A stretch of 9,518 nt of DNA from Lachnospiraceae bacterium (GCA_003520205.1 DOVG01000126.1:1-9518), one strand, 5' to 3'; counted from the stretch's first letter, positions 1 to 6,545 are shown. Program-made: numbers and translations. Notes: a model not told the origin generated them from the sequence alone.

Positions 1-1417
1 TAATAGTAAGATCACTGAACTCTATTTCCACAGGATCCAGAGTGATTATTCTAGCCTTGTCCTTCTGGCTGAAGGTTGCATGAGTTCTACATAGAGCAAG
101 GTCAACTTCTTCTCCATTATGGGATATCTTGGCACTTCTTATAGTACCCTCACCTGCGTAATGGGTAAAATATCCTGCTCTGTATTTTTCCTGAATAAGA
201 AATGGATACGAAGCATCAGTTATATGATCAGTTCCAATTCCAACAGGCCATTCAAGCTTTGCTGCATATGGACGAAGATCTACTATAGCACCTCCCTGAT
301 CCATATTTACACATACTCTCATGAAAGGATCTGTATACCAAAACAGCTGTTTATCCGATCCATACAGAATATCTTTCCAAAGTGCACACTCCGGTTCAGT
401 ATAAGTCTTCTTCTCTCTGTAGTAATCAGCAAACTCCGCCATGGTCATACAAATAAGTTCGCCTTTTTTCTTAAGTTCGCCATAGTAAGCCATTCCATCT
501 TCATATGATTTTTTCAGAAGCTCATATGGTGCTTCCCATCTACCCATCTTATTAAGCCAGCCAGGACCTACAAACATCATGTTGTATGAATAGCCATTAT
601 TATACTTGGCCAGATGTCTATACTGATCGATGAGATTATAAAGATAAGGAAACTCCCAGGTCTTACTATCATAGATCATACCTCTAAGCACATTCTGAGG
701 GTGAGTTCCGAAGTTCGAACCATTTCCATCATAGCATGCCAGCAGGTCTCTTGACAGATGTGGTATTGCAACTATTCCACTATCTTCTGAGCTGTTAGCA
801 GCCGGTGCATGAGTATTAGCCTTAGAAGGAATCCAAGGTGCCCAAGGACCTCCATCCATAAATGTGTACCAGGAATTATTGCATGTATGATATGCCTTAG
901 GTCCTTCTTCCCAGCAGGTTGCAACAGCACATTTTACTGAAGGATATTTATCCTTAATATAGTTTATGAGTTCGGCATCCATATAGTATGAACCTGTTGA
1001 TTCAGGATAAAAACCAAATATCTCATAGAACTTTCCAAAAACATCATCTACTATGGCTTTTTTATCCTCCATCGAGAACATCCATATACAGAAATCTTTT
1101 GTTTTATATTTTTCTCGAAATTCAGTACATGGAAGCCCCAGCAGGGAAAGTGATATCTCATCACCGTATTTCTCATGATGTTCTCTGGCTATAGAAACTG
1201 CTTCATTATTAAACAGACTGGCATAAGTCATCTGAATCGTAGTCTTAAGTCCGTTCTTATGAGCTGTTTCCTGTTGAAACTTAAATATATCAAGGGATTC
1301 TGTTAGAAGTTCTTTTCTGCCTATATCCTCTGATTTGCCCTGTCCGGTTACCTTTTCAGCATACTCAGGAACCATTTCCGGGCGATGTATTATATTAACA
1401 ACAAATGTATCATTCAT
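1..1417 (-). CDS. Unrecognised cytoplasmic protein, possible barrel-fold carbohydrate-active enzyme (3' end outside window)
   Basis: The frame is open from an ATG at 1417-1415 to the window edge, giving 472 codons without a stop; the C-terminus is missing. An AGAGGA ribosome-binding site lies about 7 bases before the ATG, and the gene starts 21 bases after the MalG-type permease stop, so it is the last visible gene of the transporter operon. There is no signal peptide, so it should act in the cytoplasm. I do not recognise the family with certainty. Residues about 1-335 alternate hydrophobic strands (FVVNII, KTTIQMTYA, DEISLSLLG, VKCAVAT) with charged helices and end in an AEFADYYREK helix. 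This recalls the (beta/alpha) barrel of polysaccharide deacetylase or GH57/GH38-like enzymes. The rest, from about 336, looks beta-rich, like the sandwich domain that often follows such barrels. The Trp-rich stretch YTFMDGGPWAPWIP (184-197) could line a sugar site. The enzyme role is inferred from fold impression and operon position only. Confidence 0.85.
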   Translation of the reverse strand, partial: MNDTFVVNIIHRPEMVPEYAEKVTGQGKSEDIGRKELLTESLDIFKFQQETAHKNGLKTTIQMTYASLFNNEAVSIAREHHEKYGDEISLSLLGLPCTEFREKYKTKDFCIWMFSMEDKKAIVDDVFGKFYEIFGFYPESTGSYYMDAELINYIKDKYPSVKCAVATCWEEGPKAYHTCNNSWYTFMDGGPWAPWIPSKANTHAPAANSSEDSGIVAIPHLSRDLLACYDGNGSNFGTHPQNVLRGMIYDSKTWEFPYLYNLIDQYRHLAKYNNGYSYNMMFVGPGWLNKMGRWEAPYELLKKSYEDGMAYYGELKKKGELICMTMAEFADYYREKKTYTEPECALWKDILYGSDKQLFWYTDPFMRVCVNMDQGGAIVDLRPYAAKLEWPVGIGTDHITDASYPFLIQEKYRAGYFTHYAGEGTIRSAKISHNGEEVDLALCRTHATFSQKDKARIITLDPVEIEFSDLTI

Positions 1418-1438
1418 CTCGTATTCCTCTATAAAAGT

Positions 1439-2287
1439 TTATCCCTTCGTAGCACCACCAGCTACACCTTCAACATAGTATTTCTGCATTATTACGAATA
1501 AAATGGAGATTGGAACTGAAATAAGCAGTCCACCAGCGCAGAAAATCGAGAAATACTTGTTGATCAGAGATTTATCAAGCATATTGTATAGACCTATAGC
1601 AACTGTCCAATCCTTTGAAAGACCAGAATTAAGCATAAGCTTAGCAAATACGAAGTCTCCCCAAGGAATAAGGAATGAATTAATTACCTGATAAACTAAT
1701 ATAGGTCTACAAATAGGTAATATAACCTTTGTAAGTGTCTGGAACTCATTTGCTCCCTCTATACGTGCAGCCTCTCTGAGTGATGCTGGTATAGTATCCA
1801 TATATCCCTTTACTATAAGATAGCCCAGTCCTGAACCGGCAGAATATACGATTATCATTCCCAGGTGACTGTTCGTAAGTCCGATAGACTTAAGTATGAA
1901 ATATATAGCAATCATTGAGAGTACTCCAGGAAACATATTGAGAATAAGAGAAAATGTCATAAGTCCCTGACGTCCATTGAATCTCATACAGCTAAATGCA
2001 TAGCTGACCATAAATACAAATATAGTTGAGATAATGCATGTAAAGATAGCTATTATAAATGTATTCTTAAACCATACGCAGTACTGGACTACAGAATCAG
2101 GCTTAAGCAGAACTGTCCCAAAATTCTGTACAGTCCACTCACTTGGGAAGAAATGCGATATATTTATTCCCGGATATGCACTAAAAGCTGTTACTACAAG
2201 CCAGAGTATAGGTATAAGCCATATAACCGAAAGAATTACAAGGAGTGCATGTGCACCAATAGTTCCTAAAATATTCTTTAATTTCAT
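1439..2287 (-). CDS. MalG-type sugar ABC transporter permease (CUT1 family)
   Basis: This is one of two inner-membrane permeases of a carbohydrate-uptake (CUT1) ABC transporter, 282 residues long, the usual size for MalG relatives. Hydrophobic segments occur near residues 11-34, 76-98, 109-132, 140-160, 195-215 and 245-268, fitting six helices. The cytoplasmic EAA loop that docks on the ATPase is clear: EAARIEGANEF at 172-182, followed by the conserved ILP at 189-191. The C-terminus ends GVAGGATKG, the tail type seen in MalG proteins. The ATG at 2287 overlaps the stop of the upstream permease (TAATG), and its ribosome-binding site (AGAGGAGG) lies inside that gene's last codons, which implies translational coupling. 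The family and role are clear. The transported sugar cannot be read from the sequence; a galactoside is inferred from the neighbours. Confidence 0.95.
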   Translation of the reverse strand: MKLKNILGTIGAHALLVILSVIWLIPILWLVVTAFSAYPGINISHFFPSEWTVQNFGTVLLKPDSVVQYCVWFKNTFIIAIFTCIISTIFVFMVSYAFSCMRFNGRQGLMTFSLILNMFPGVLSMIAIYFILKSIGLTNSHLGMIIVYSAGSGLGYLIVKGYMDTIPASLREAARIEGANEFQTLTKVILPICRPILVYQVINSFLIPWGDFVFAKLMLNSGLSKDWTVAIGLYNMLDKSLINKYFSIFCAGGLLISVPISILFVIMQKYYVEGVAGGATKG

Positions 2288-3762
2288 TATTGATATACCT
2301 CCTCTCTTCCACCAGACATCATCTTAGTGAATGAAATGATAGTAAATACAGCACAGATGAGAAATACTATAATTCCTATTACAGAAGCCATCTTATAGTC
2401 ATAGTATTCATTTGTAAGTCTGAACAGCCATGTAACAAGAAGATCTACTTCTTTACCATGTGCATTTGCAAGCGCCTGATCAGTTGTTACATATACATCC
2501 TGAGTCAGAAGATATATAACATTGAAATTATTGATATTCTTTACAAAGTCTGTAATGAGAGCTGGTCCCTGAATAAAAAGTATATAAGGCATAGTAACAT
2601 GCATAAACACCTGGAAAGAATTTGCTCCATCTATCTTAGCCGCCTCTATCTGGTCAGTAGGTATGTTCATAAGTACACCAGTAGATATAAGCATCTGATA
2701 AGGAATTCCTACCCATATATTTATAAGTACTATCATTACCTTTGCCCAGCCCGGACTTGTGAGAAATGGGATATAATTTATACTCTTACTTACAAGACCT
2801 ATCTTCTGTAAGAATGAGGTAATTCCCCAGCTGGAACAGATAGAATTTACTATTCCTGCATCAGCAAAAAAGTTTCTTACAAGAAGCAGTGTAACAAACT
2901 GTGGAACTGCTATAGCAACTATAAACAGAGTTCTCCATAACTTAGGTGCTTTTACAAGTCTTGAATTTATAAGCCTTGCCATAAGCACTCCACCTATAAA
3001 TGTGGTAAATGTTGCAAGAACTGCCCATACAAATGTCCAGCCCAGAATCTTCCTGAATGCATATCCAAAGCTGGATGTAACAGAGCCTGTAAACAGCTTT
3101 ACAAAATTTGCAAATCCAACCCATGTGAAAAGTTCACTTGGCGGCATATGATTCTGGTCATAATTTGTAAATGCAACTGCAATAAGTATAAGTATCGGAA
3201 GGATATTCATGAGAATCACGCCCAGAACAGGAAGTGAAAGAAGCGTAAGATGGAACTTCTTTCCCACCATATCATGAAGATCATCACGAAGCTTGTTAGG
3301 AACTATACCCTTCTCCTTATCCATCTGTATGTTATATAAATTCTTGATATTACTTATCCAGAAAAGAATGAAAGTAAAGATTACAAACAGAACTACAACT
3401 GATGTAAGTAGTATCATGAATGAATTATCATAGTCATTAACTGTTGTCTGGAGAGTAAGCGGATCAAGGATCTGCTCTCTCTTTACTGTACCCAGAGTAC
3501 TAAACTTAGCTAAAGCTGGCACTCCAAATATTATCATCATCACAATAAATGCGATTTCAATAAGAAAAACAAATATACCATGAGCTAACTGTGCGTTAAA
3601 AAGATATCCGGCTCCCATTAAAACTGTGGAAAGCTTAACTCCTATATCTCCTTTAGAAAGCGCAACACCGAAGTCCTTAAAGTATTTAGCCAGACCTGCA
3701 AAGAATCCTGTTTTAATCGGTTCCTTACTTTCTGATATCTTCGAACTTGCCAATGTTTTCAC
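2287..3762 (-). CDS. MalF-type sugar ABC transporter permease (CUT1 family)
   Basis: This is the larger permease partner, 491 residues. Hydrophobic helices are visible at about 62-86, 115-137, 172-198, 240-262, 278-297, 340-362, 394-412 and 458-479. The EAA loop reads EAAKIDGANSF at 373-383 with MP at 391-392. The extra length over simple CUT1 permeases lies at the N-terminus: a charged cytoplasmic segment and two added helices before the core, as in MalF. The large periplasmic P2 domain of enterobacterial MalF is absent; only a short loop (about 199-236, containing WVGFANF) sits at that place. The start is uncertain. GTG at 3762 has AAGGAAG a few bases upstream, but a TTG three codons inside (3753) is preceded by the equally good GAGAGGTG. 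It lies 132 bases after the binding-protein stop and overlaps the next permease by one base, so it belongs to the same operon. Confidence 0.95.
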   Translation of the reverse strand: MKTLASSKISESKEPIKTGFFAGLAKYFKDFGVALSKGDIGVKLSTVLMGAGYLFNAQLAHGIFVFLIEIAFIVMMIIFGVPALAKFSTLGTVKREQILDPLTLQTTVNDYDNSFMILLTSVVVLFVIFTFILFWISNIKNLYNIQMDKEKGIVPNKLRDDLHDMVGKKFHLTLLSLPVLGVILMNILPILILIAVAFTNYDQNHMPPSELFTWVGFANFVKLFTGSVTSSFGYAFRKILGWTFVWAVLATFTTFIGGVLMARLINSRLVKAPKLWRTLFIVAIAVPQFVTLLLVRNFFADAGIVNSICSSWGITSFLQKIGLVSKSINYIPFLTSPGWAKVMIVLINIWVGIPYQMLISTGVLMNIPTDQIEAAKIDGANSFQVFMHVTMPYILFIQGPALITDFVKNINNFNVIYLLTQDVYVTTDQALANAHGKEVDLLVTWLFRLTNEYYDYKMASVIGIIVFLICAVFTIISFTKMMSGGREEVYQ

Positions 3763-3812
3763 CTCTCTTCCTTTAGATTATTCAAGTTTCATAATTGACT
3801 TTTTTAGAATTA

Positions 3813-3844
3813 TAGCCCCATACCACCAATTTGATATGGGGCTA
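3813..3844 (-). other. Intergenic hairpin between binding-protein and permease genes
   Basis: A perfect 10-bp inverted repeat (TAGCCCCATA at 3813-3822 and TATGGGGCTA at 3835-3844) encloses a 12-base loop. In the minus-strand transcript the hairpin is followed by UAAUUCUAAAAAAG, which has no U-run, so it is not a standard intrinsic terminator. It starts about 50 bases after the binding-protein stop. RNA structures at this place in malE-malF-type operons are known to protect the upstream message or reduce read-through, so that the binding protein is made in excess over the permeases. That role here is inference; the repeat itself is directly visible. Confidence 0.7.
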
Positions 3845-3894
3845 CAATCACATACTTATTCTCTCTCACTCATATTAGCCGAAGCTAAAATAAA

Positions 3895-5202
3895 TTACTC
3901 TACTGGTGCTGTAATACCTTCTACAGCTGTATCCAGAAGTGTCTGAAGGTCTGTTCCATCAGGGTTACCACTTGAAAGTATTTGTCCAAGTGTCTCTGCA
4001 GGACTCCAGTAATTTCCACCAATTACCTGTGGTGTTGAATAAGGTGCCTGAGCTGCAAGAGCTGCGATAGCCTTATCATTCTGAACTGCTTCTGTTGAAG
4101 CTGCCTTTATATTTGCTGGTCCAAGATTTCTAGCTTCAAATCTTGCTGTCTGAACTTCCTCTGAAGTAAGGTACTCTGCAAGGATCATAGCCCATCCTAC
4201 ATTCTTTGAATGAGGATTAACACCAACAAGCTTGAATCCTGAGTATGATGAAAGCTGACAATCTTTACCACCGATCTTCATAGTTGGAAGCTTAGCTGCT
4301 TCGTAATTAGCTCCCCATGCATCAGATGCAACCTGTGCATTCCAGATACCATTTATAGCAGCACATACTGTTCCGTCCTGGATTCCTGTAACAGTTGTTC
4401 CATCATCCATATTTACTACTACGCCAGTCTCAACTGCATCTATTATAGCCTGAGCTACATCTGTACCACCAGCACCATTCCAGTCGCATGAATTAGTCTG
4501 ACCATCATCGTTAAGTGTTGCATCAAGACCTGCTGCCTTGAAGAAGCTGTATAGATACCATCCATTGTTGAACTGAATAGCGATTTTCTTGTTAGCTGCT
4601 TTAGCATCCTCAATCATCTTCTCAAGTGTTGATGGATCTGTGATAACCGAGCTGTCATAGAACATGAAATATCCATTATCTGCAGTCATCGGATATGCAT
4701 AAAGCTTTCCATTTACAGTTGCTGCCTGTACAGAAGTATCAACATTTTCAGATGCTACATCGTATGTGTAGGAGCTTACAACTTCCTGAAGTGCTCCCGC
4801 CTTAACAAGTTCATTTATCTGATCATGAGCAAATGTATATACATCAGCTGCTGCTTCAACGTCGGCAAGAATTGTATCTTTTGCTGTTGATTCCGATTCT
4901 GCACCGAGTGTAATGTCGAATTCTACATCAGGATAAAGTGCTTTAAAATCCTCCAGAACGCCCTGTGTAAAATCCTGATCCTCTTCTGAAGCCCACACAG
5001 TAAGCTGAACTTTATCTTTTGTATTATCGATAAGTGTCTGAACAGCGTCTTTGTTTACTTCTACTGCTGCTTCCGGTTCTGCCTCAGCTTCAGTAACTTC
5101 TACATCACCACTGTCATTTGCAACTTCTTTGTTGCCACATCCCGTCATAACCCCAGCAACCATTGATGTTGCAAGAGCAAGCGCCAAAAACTTCTTCTTC
5201 AT
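3895..5202 (-). CDS. Extracellular sugar-binding lipoprotein of the CUT1 ABC transporter
   Basis: This 435-residue solute-binding protein captures the sugar outside the cell and delivers it to the permeases. It begins with a lipoprotein signal peptide: KKK, a hydrophobic core, and the lipobox MTGC with Cys22 as the lipid-anchored residue. An acidic linker (about 23-50, rich in E, A and V) tethers the mature domain. The domain opens with KVQLTVWASEEDQ (64-76), the first strand typical of MalE-like family 1 proteins, and continues with NGKLYAYPM and a fold-wide pattern of that family. Length is normal (400-450). The ATG at 5202 has AGGAGGG ten bases upstream. It has its own promoter (5293-5321) with a LacI-type operator, and a 132-base gap with a hairpin separates it from the permease genes. 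Specificity is not visible; a galacto-oligosaccharide is inferred from the GH42 and GalK genes. Confidence 0.96.
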   Translation of the reverse strand: MKKKFLALALATSMVAGVMTGCGNKEVANDSGDVEVTEAEAEPEAAVEVNKDAVQTLIDNTKDKVQLTVWASEEDQDFTQGVLEDFKALYPDVEFDITLGAESESTAKDTILADVEAAADVYTFAHDQINELVKAGALQEVVSSYTYDVASENVDTSVQAATVNGKLYAYPMTADNGYFMFYDSSVITDPSTLEKMIEDAKAANKKIAIQFNNGWYLYSFFKAAGLDATLNDDGQTNSCDWNGAGGTDVAQAIIDAVETGVVVNMDDGTTVTGIQDGTVCAAINGIWNAQVASDAWGANYEAAKLPTMKIGGKDCQLSSYSGFKLVGVNPHSKNVGWAMILAEYLTSEEVQTARFEARNLGPANIKAASTEAVQNDKAIAALAAQAPYSTPQVIGGNYWSPAETLGQILSSGNPDGTDLQTLLDTAVEGITAPVE

Positions 5203-5253
5203 AAAACTATGCCCTCCTAAATATTATATATGTTTTATAAAGTGTTAAGATTA

Positions 5254-5262
5254 CGCAACCAA
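5254..5262 (+). promoter_or_regulatory. Degenerate second regulator site beside the main operator
   Basis: CGCAACCAA lies 13 bases (centre to centre) from the main operator in the leader of the binding-protein gene. The same nine bases occur at 6509-6517 in the lacI/GH42 region. It keeps the CGCAA half of the operator but its other half and the central CG are not conserved. Together with the adjacent TTGCG it also forms a CGCAA-5-TTGCG inverted repeat. A weak auxiliary site is possible. Confidence 0.35.
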
Positions 5263-5263
5263 C

Positions 5264-5280
5264 TTGCGCAATCGGTTGTT
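5264..5280. promoter_or_regulatory. LacI-family operator of the transporter operon
   Basis: The 16 bases TTGCGCAATCGGTTGT (5264-5279) are identical to 6439-6454 in the lacI upstream region. The core CAAtCGgTTG is an imperfect palindrome centred on CG, the standard form bound by LacI-family dimers whose hinge-helix leucine enters the central CpG step. It begins 13 bases downstream of the -10 box of the binding-protein promoter, just after the predicted transcription start, so bound repressor would block initiation or clearance. The regulator encoded at 5386-6387 is the obvious binder. Confidence 0.8.
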
Positions 5281-5292
5281 CATTTGAGAATA

Positions 5293-5321
5293 ATTTAACA
5301 CACCCCTAAGGGATGTGTCAA
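5293..5321 (-). promoter_or_regulatory. Sigma-A-type promoter of the sugar-transport operon
   Basis: On the minus strand, a consensus -35 TTGACA (5321-5316) is separated by exactly 17 bases from -10 TTAAAT (5298-5293). Transcription should start near 5286, giving a leader of about 84 bases before the binding-protein ATG. The -10 is a moderate match (4 of 6), the -35 perfect. The LacI-type operator follows directly downstream. Confidence 0.65.
5298..5318 (-). terminator. Hairpin downstream of lacI, possible weak terminator overlapping the transport promoter
   Basis: ACACAUCCC-UUA-GGGGUGUGU forms nine continuous pairs (one G-U) with a 3-base loop in minus-strand RNA, starting about 67 bases after the lacI stop and followed by a partly U-rich UAAAUUAUU. 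Read on the plus strand, the same repeat has one C-A mismatch but is followed by AATATTTTTTT, so it could stop antisense transcription. It occupies almost the whole spacer between the -35 and -10 of the transport promoter, so it might instead be a protein-binding palindrome. Confidence 0.4.
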
Positions 5322-5385
5322 TATTTTTTTGATGGTTTTCTGATACTTTTTTTGAGGTCTGTCACTTAGGCATAATTTCGGCCAT

Positions 5386-6387
5386 TTACTGGGTAGATCC
5401 TTTTAGCAGAATCTCATATCCTAAAAGCGTCTTGGTCTCAACTTCTTCGCCATCTATAAGCTTTAATAAAGTCTTACACGCTACATTTCCAAGCTCTTTC
5501 GGATCATACTGAAGCGAAGTTATACCCGGCTGATTATTTGATATAAGAGCACTGTTATAGAATGATGCCAGTTTTATATCTCCCGGAATATCTATCCCAT
5601 CACGTCTAAACTTCATAATAGCATCATAGCATATACGATCATCCATACATATCAGACAATCGGCTCCAGCTGACATAGCACCATCAAAAGCCCTTTCTCC
5701 ATCTTCGGAGGTTTCATTCCCCAAAAACATAAGGTTCTTATCAGGTACAAGTCCCTGTTGAATAAGCCCCTCTTCATATCCTTTTTGTCTCGAAATATTA
5801 ACTATATGATTTTCAGGTCCACCTATAAGAGCTATCTTTTTACTACCCTTCACTACAAGAAGAGATGTCAGTTCCTTACAGGCTCCTATATGATCATTAT
5901 CAATCTGAATAACCCCTTTTTCAAGAGTGCTTCCTATTACAACAAAAGGAATCTTCATTTCCTTCAGATACTTAACAGCTTTGTCTTCCACAAGTGTTCT
6001 TGCAAGAATAACTCCATCAGCCTTCTTGTTTTCCACTATTCTTTTTAGCTGCATTATATTTTCTTCGTATACTAAAGTAATAATAATGTCATAGTTCGTT
6101 GCCATAGTGACTTCGCAAATACCTGACATACATCTCTGAAAGAAAGGCAGATCTGAATCATTTGAATCTCCCGGAATAACCCAGCAGATGTTATAGGTTC
6201 TCTGATCAGCCAGTCCTTTAGCCATAGGATTTGGTTTGTAATTATTTTCTTCTATATAATCAAGAACTCTTTTTCTTGTTTCTTCTCCGATTCGTCCTTT
6301 TCCTGATATAGCTCTAGATACTGTAGTCTTCGATATACCAAGCGCTGAGGCCACATCACCGATAGTTAGGTTATTATTTTCAGGCAT
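5386..6387 (-). CDS. LacI-family transcriptional regulator of the galactoside locus
   Basis: This 333-residue protein has the full LacI-family layout. An N-terminal helix-turn-helix (LTIGDVASALGISKTTVSRAI, about residues 7-27) is followed by a hinge helix (PNPMAKGLA, 52-60) that supplies the leucine inserted in CpG-centred operators. A periplasmic-binding-protein-like effector domain runs from about 65 to the end, with the family's late SLQYDPKELG motif. The ATG at 6387 is preceded by AGGGGGA; a second ATG five bases upstream is out of frame. The gene lies between and is oriented with the transport operon, and is divergent from GH42-galK. CpG-centred operators stand in front of all three units, including its own, so it probably represses all of them until a sugar binds. 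The inducer (galactose or a galactoside) is inferred. It is not CcpA: the local operators lack the cre pattern and the neighbours are pathway genes. Confidence 0.95.
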   Translation of the reverse strand: MPENNNLTIGDVASALGISKTTVSRAISGKGRIGEETRKRVLDYIEENNYKPNPMAKGLADQRTYNICWVIPGDSNDSDLPFFQRCMSGICEVTMATNYDIIITLVYEENIMQLKRIVENKKADGVILARTLVEDKAVKYLKEMKIPFVVIGSTLEKGVIQIDNDHIGACKELTSLLVVKGSKKIALIGGPENHIVNISRQKGYEEGLIQQGLVPDKNLMFLGNETSEDGERAFDGAMSAGADCLICMDDRICYDAIMKFRRDGIDIPGDIKLASFYNSALISNNQPGITSLQYDPKELGNVACKTLLKLIDGEEVETKTLLGYEILLKGSTQ

Positions 6388-6409
6388 GTCATCCCCCTAA
6401 TATTTTTTC

Positions 6410-6438
6410 TTTACAATGATTAATCGCTGTGTTATACT
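6410..6438 (+). promoter_or_regulatory. Probable promoter of the GH42-galK operon
   Basis: TTTACA (6410-6415) and TATACT (6433-6438), each 5 of 6 to consensus, are separated by exactly 17 bases. Transcription would start near 6445, inside the operator at 6439-6455, leaving a leader of about 120 bases before the GH42 ATG. It lies on the far side of the lacI promoter, so the two promoters face each other. Confidence 0.6.
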
Positions 6439-6455
6439 TTGCGCAATCGGTTGTC
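6439..6455. promoter_or_regulatory. LacI-family operator shared by lacI and GH42-galK promoters
   Basis: TTGCGCAATCGGTTGT (6439-6454) is identical to the operator of the transport operon. It sits directly after the plus-strand -10 (ending 6438) and 9 bases after the minus-strand -10 (ending 6464), covering or abutting both predicted start sites. A single bound repressor could therefore block both the regulator gene and the catabolic operon. Confidence 0.8.
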
Positions 6456-6463
6456 TATGTCTA

Positions 6464-6492
6464 AATATACCGTTTATTTATAATATTGTCAA
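6464..6492 (-). promoter_or_regulatory. Main promoter of the lacI-family regulator gene
   Basis: On the minus strand a perfect -35 TTGACA (6492-6487) is followed after 17 bases by -10 TATATT (6469-6464, 5 of 6). The start would be near 6457, with a leader of about 70 bases. The order -35, -10, then operator in the same orientation copies the arrangement at the transport promoter. Confidence 0.7.
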
Positions 6493-6507
6493 CCAGGATT
6501 TTAAAAT

Positions 6508-6518
6508 GCGCAACCAAA
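6508..6518 (+). promoter_or_regulatory. Degenerate operator-like site in the GH42 leader
   Basis: GCGCAACCAAA shares CGCAACCAA exactly with 5254-5262 near the transport promoter. It keeps the GCGCAA half-site of the main operator but lacks the central CG. It lies just downstream of a possible second minus-strand -10 (6523-6518) and about 50 bases before the GH42 start, so it may act as an auxiliary or looping site. Confidence 0.35.
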
Positions 6519-6545
6519 GTATAACATATTTTAAATAAAAGTCAA
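6518..6545 (-). promoter_or_regulatory. Possible second, upstream promoter for lacI
   Basis: On the minus strand TTGACT (6545-6540) and TATACT (6523-6518) are spaced by 16 bases. Each hexamer matches consensus at 5 of 6 positions, but spacing is one short of ideal and a better lacI promoter exists at 6464-6492. The -35 box overlaps the region just before the GH42 ribosome-binding site. Confidence 0.35.

Larger units (their letters stand above)
6431..6525. repeat. 11-bp inverted repeat carrying matched -10 elements
   Basis: GTTATACTTTG at 6431-6441 recurs as its exact reverse complement, CAAAGTATAAC, at 6515-6525. Each arm contains a TATACT -10 box reading inwards and each is immediately followed by an operator-like GCGCAA or GGTTGCGC sequence. 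Only the two arms are repeated; the bases between them are not. Confidence 0.75.

Noticed and set aside
119..508. A 129-codon open frame on the plus strand.
   Set aside because: It lies fully antisense to the well-supported left-edge gene, has no ribosome-binding site, and its residues look like a reverse-strand artefact rich in Ile, Ser and Cys.
2034..2327. Plus-strand open frame across the MalF/MalG junction, and similar frames at 2458-2811 and 3626-3946.
   Set aside because: All run antisense to the permease genes, lack start signals and show no recognisable motifs.
5264..5282. Possible CcpA catabolite-repression (cre) site.
   Set aside because: Aligned on its central CG, the site misses three of the fixed cre positions (the outer T and the CA end), whereas it fits a local LacI-type operator and is duplicated exactly by the regulator gene.
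5758..6048. A 96-codon plus-strand frame.
   Set aside because: It is antisense within the LacI-family regulator, whose domain motifs continue through it.
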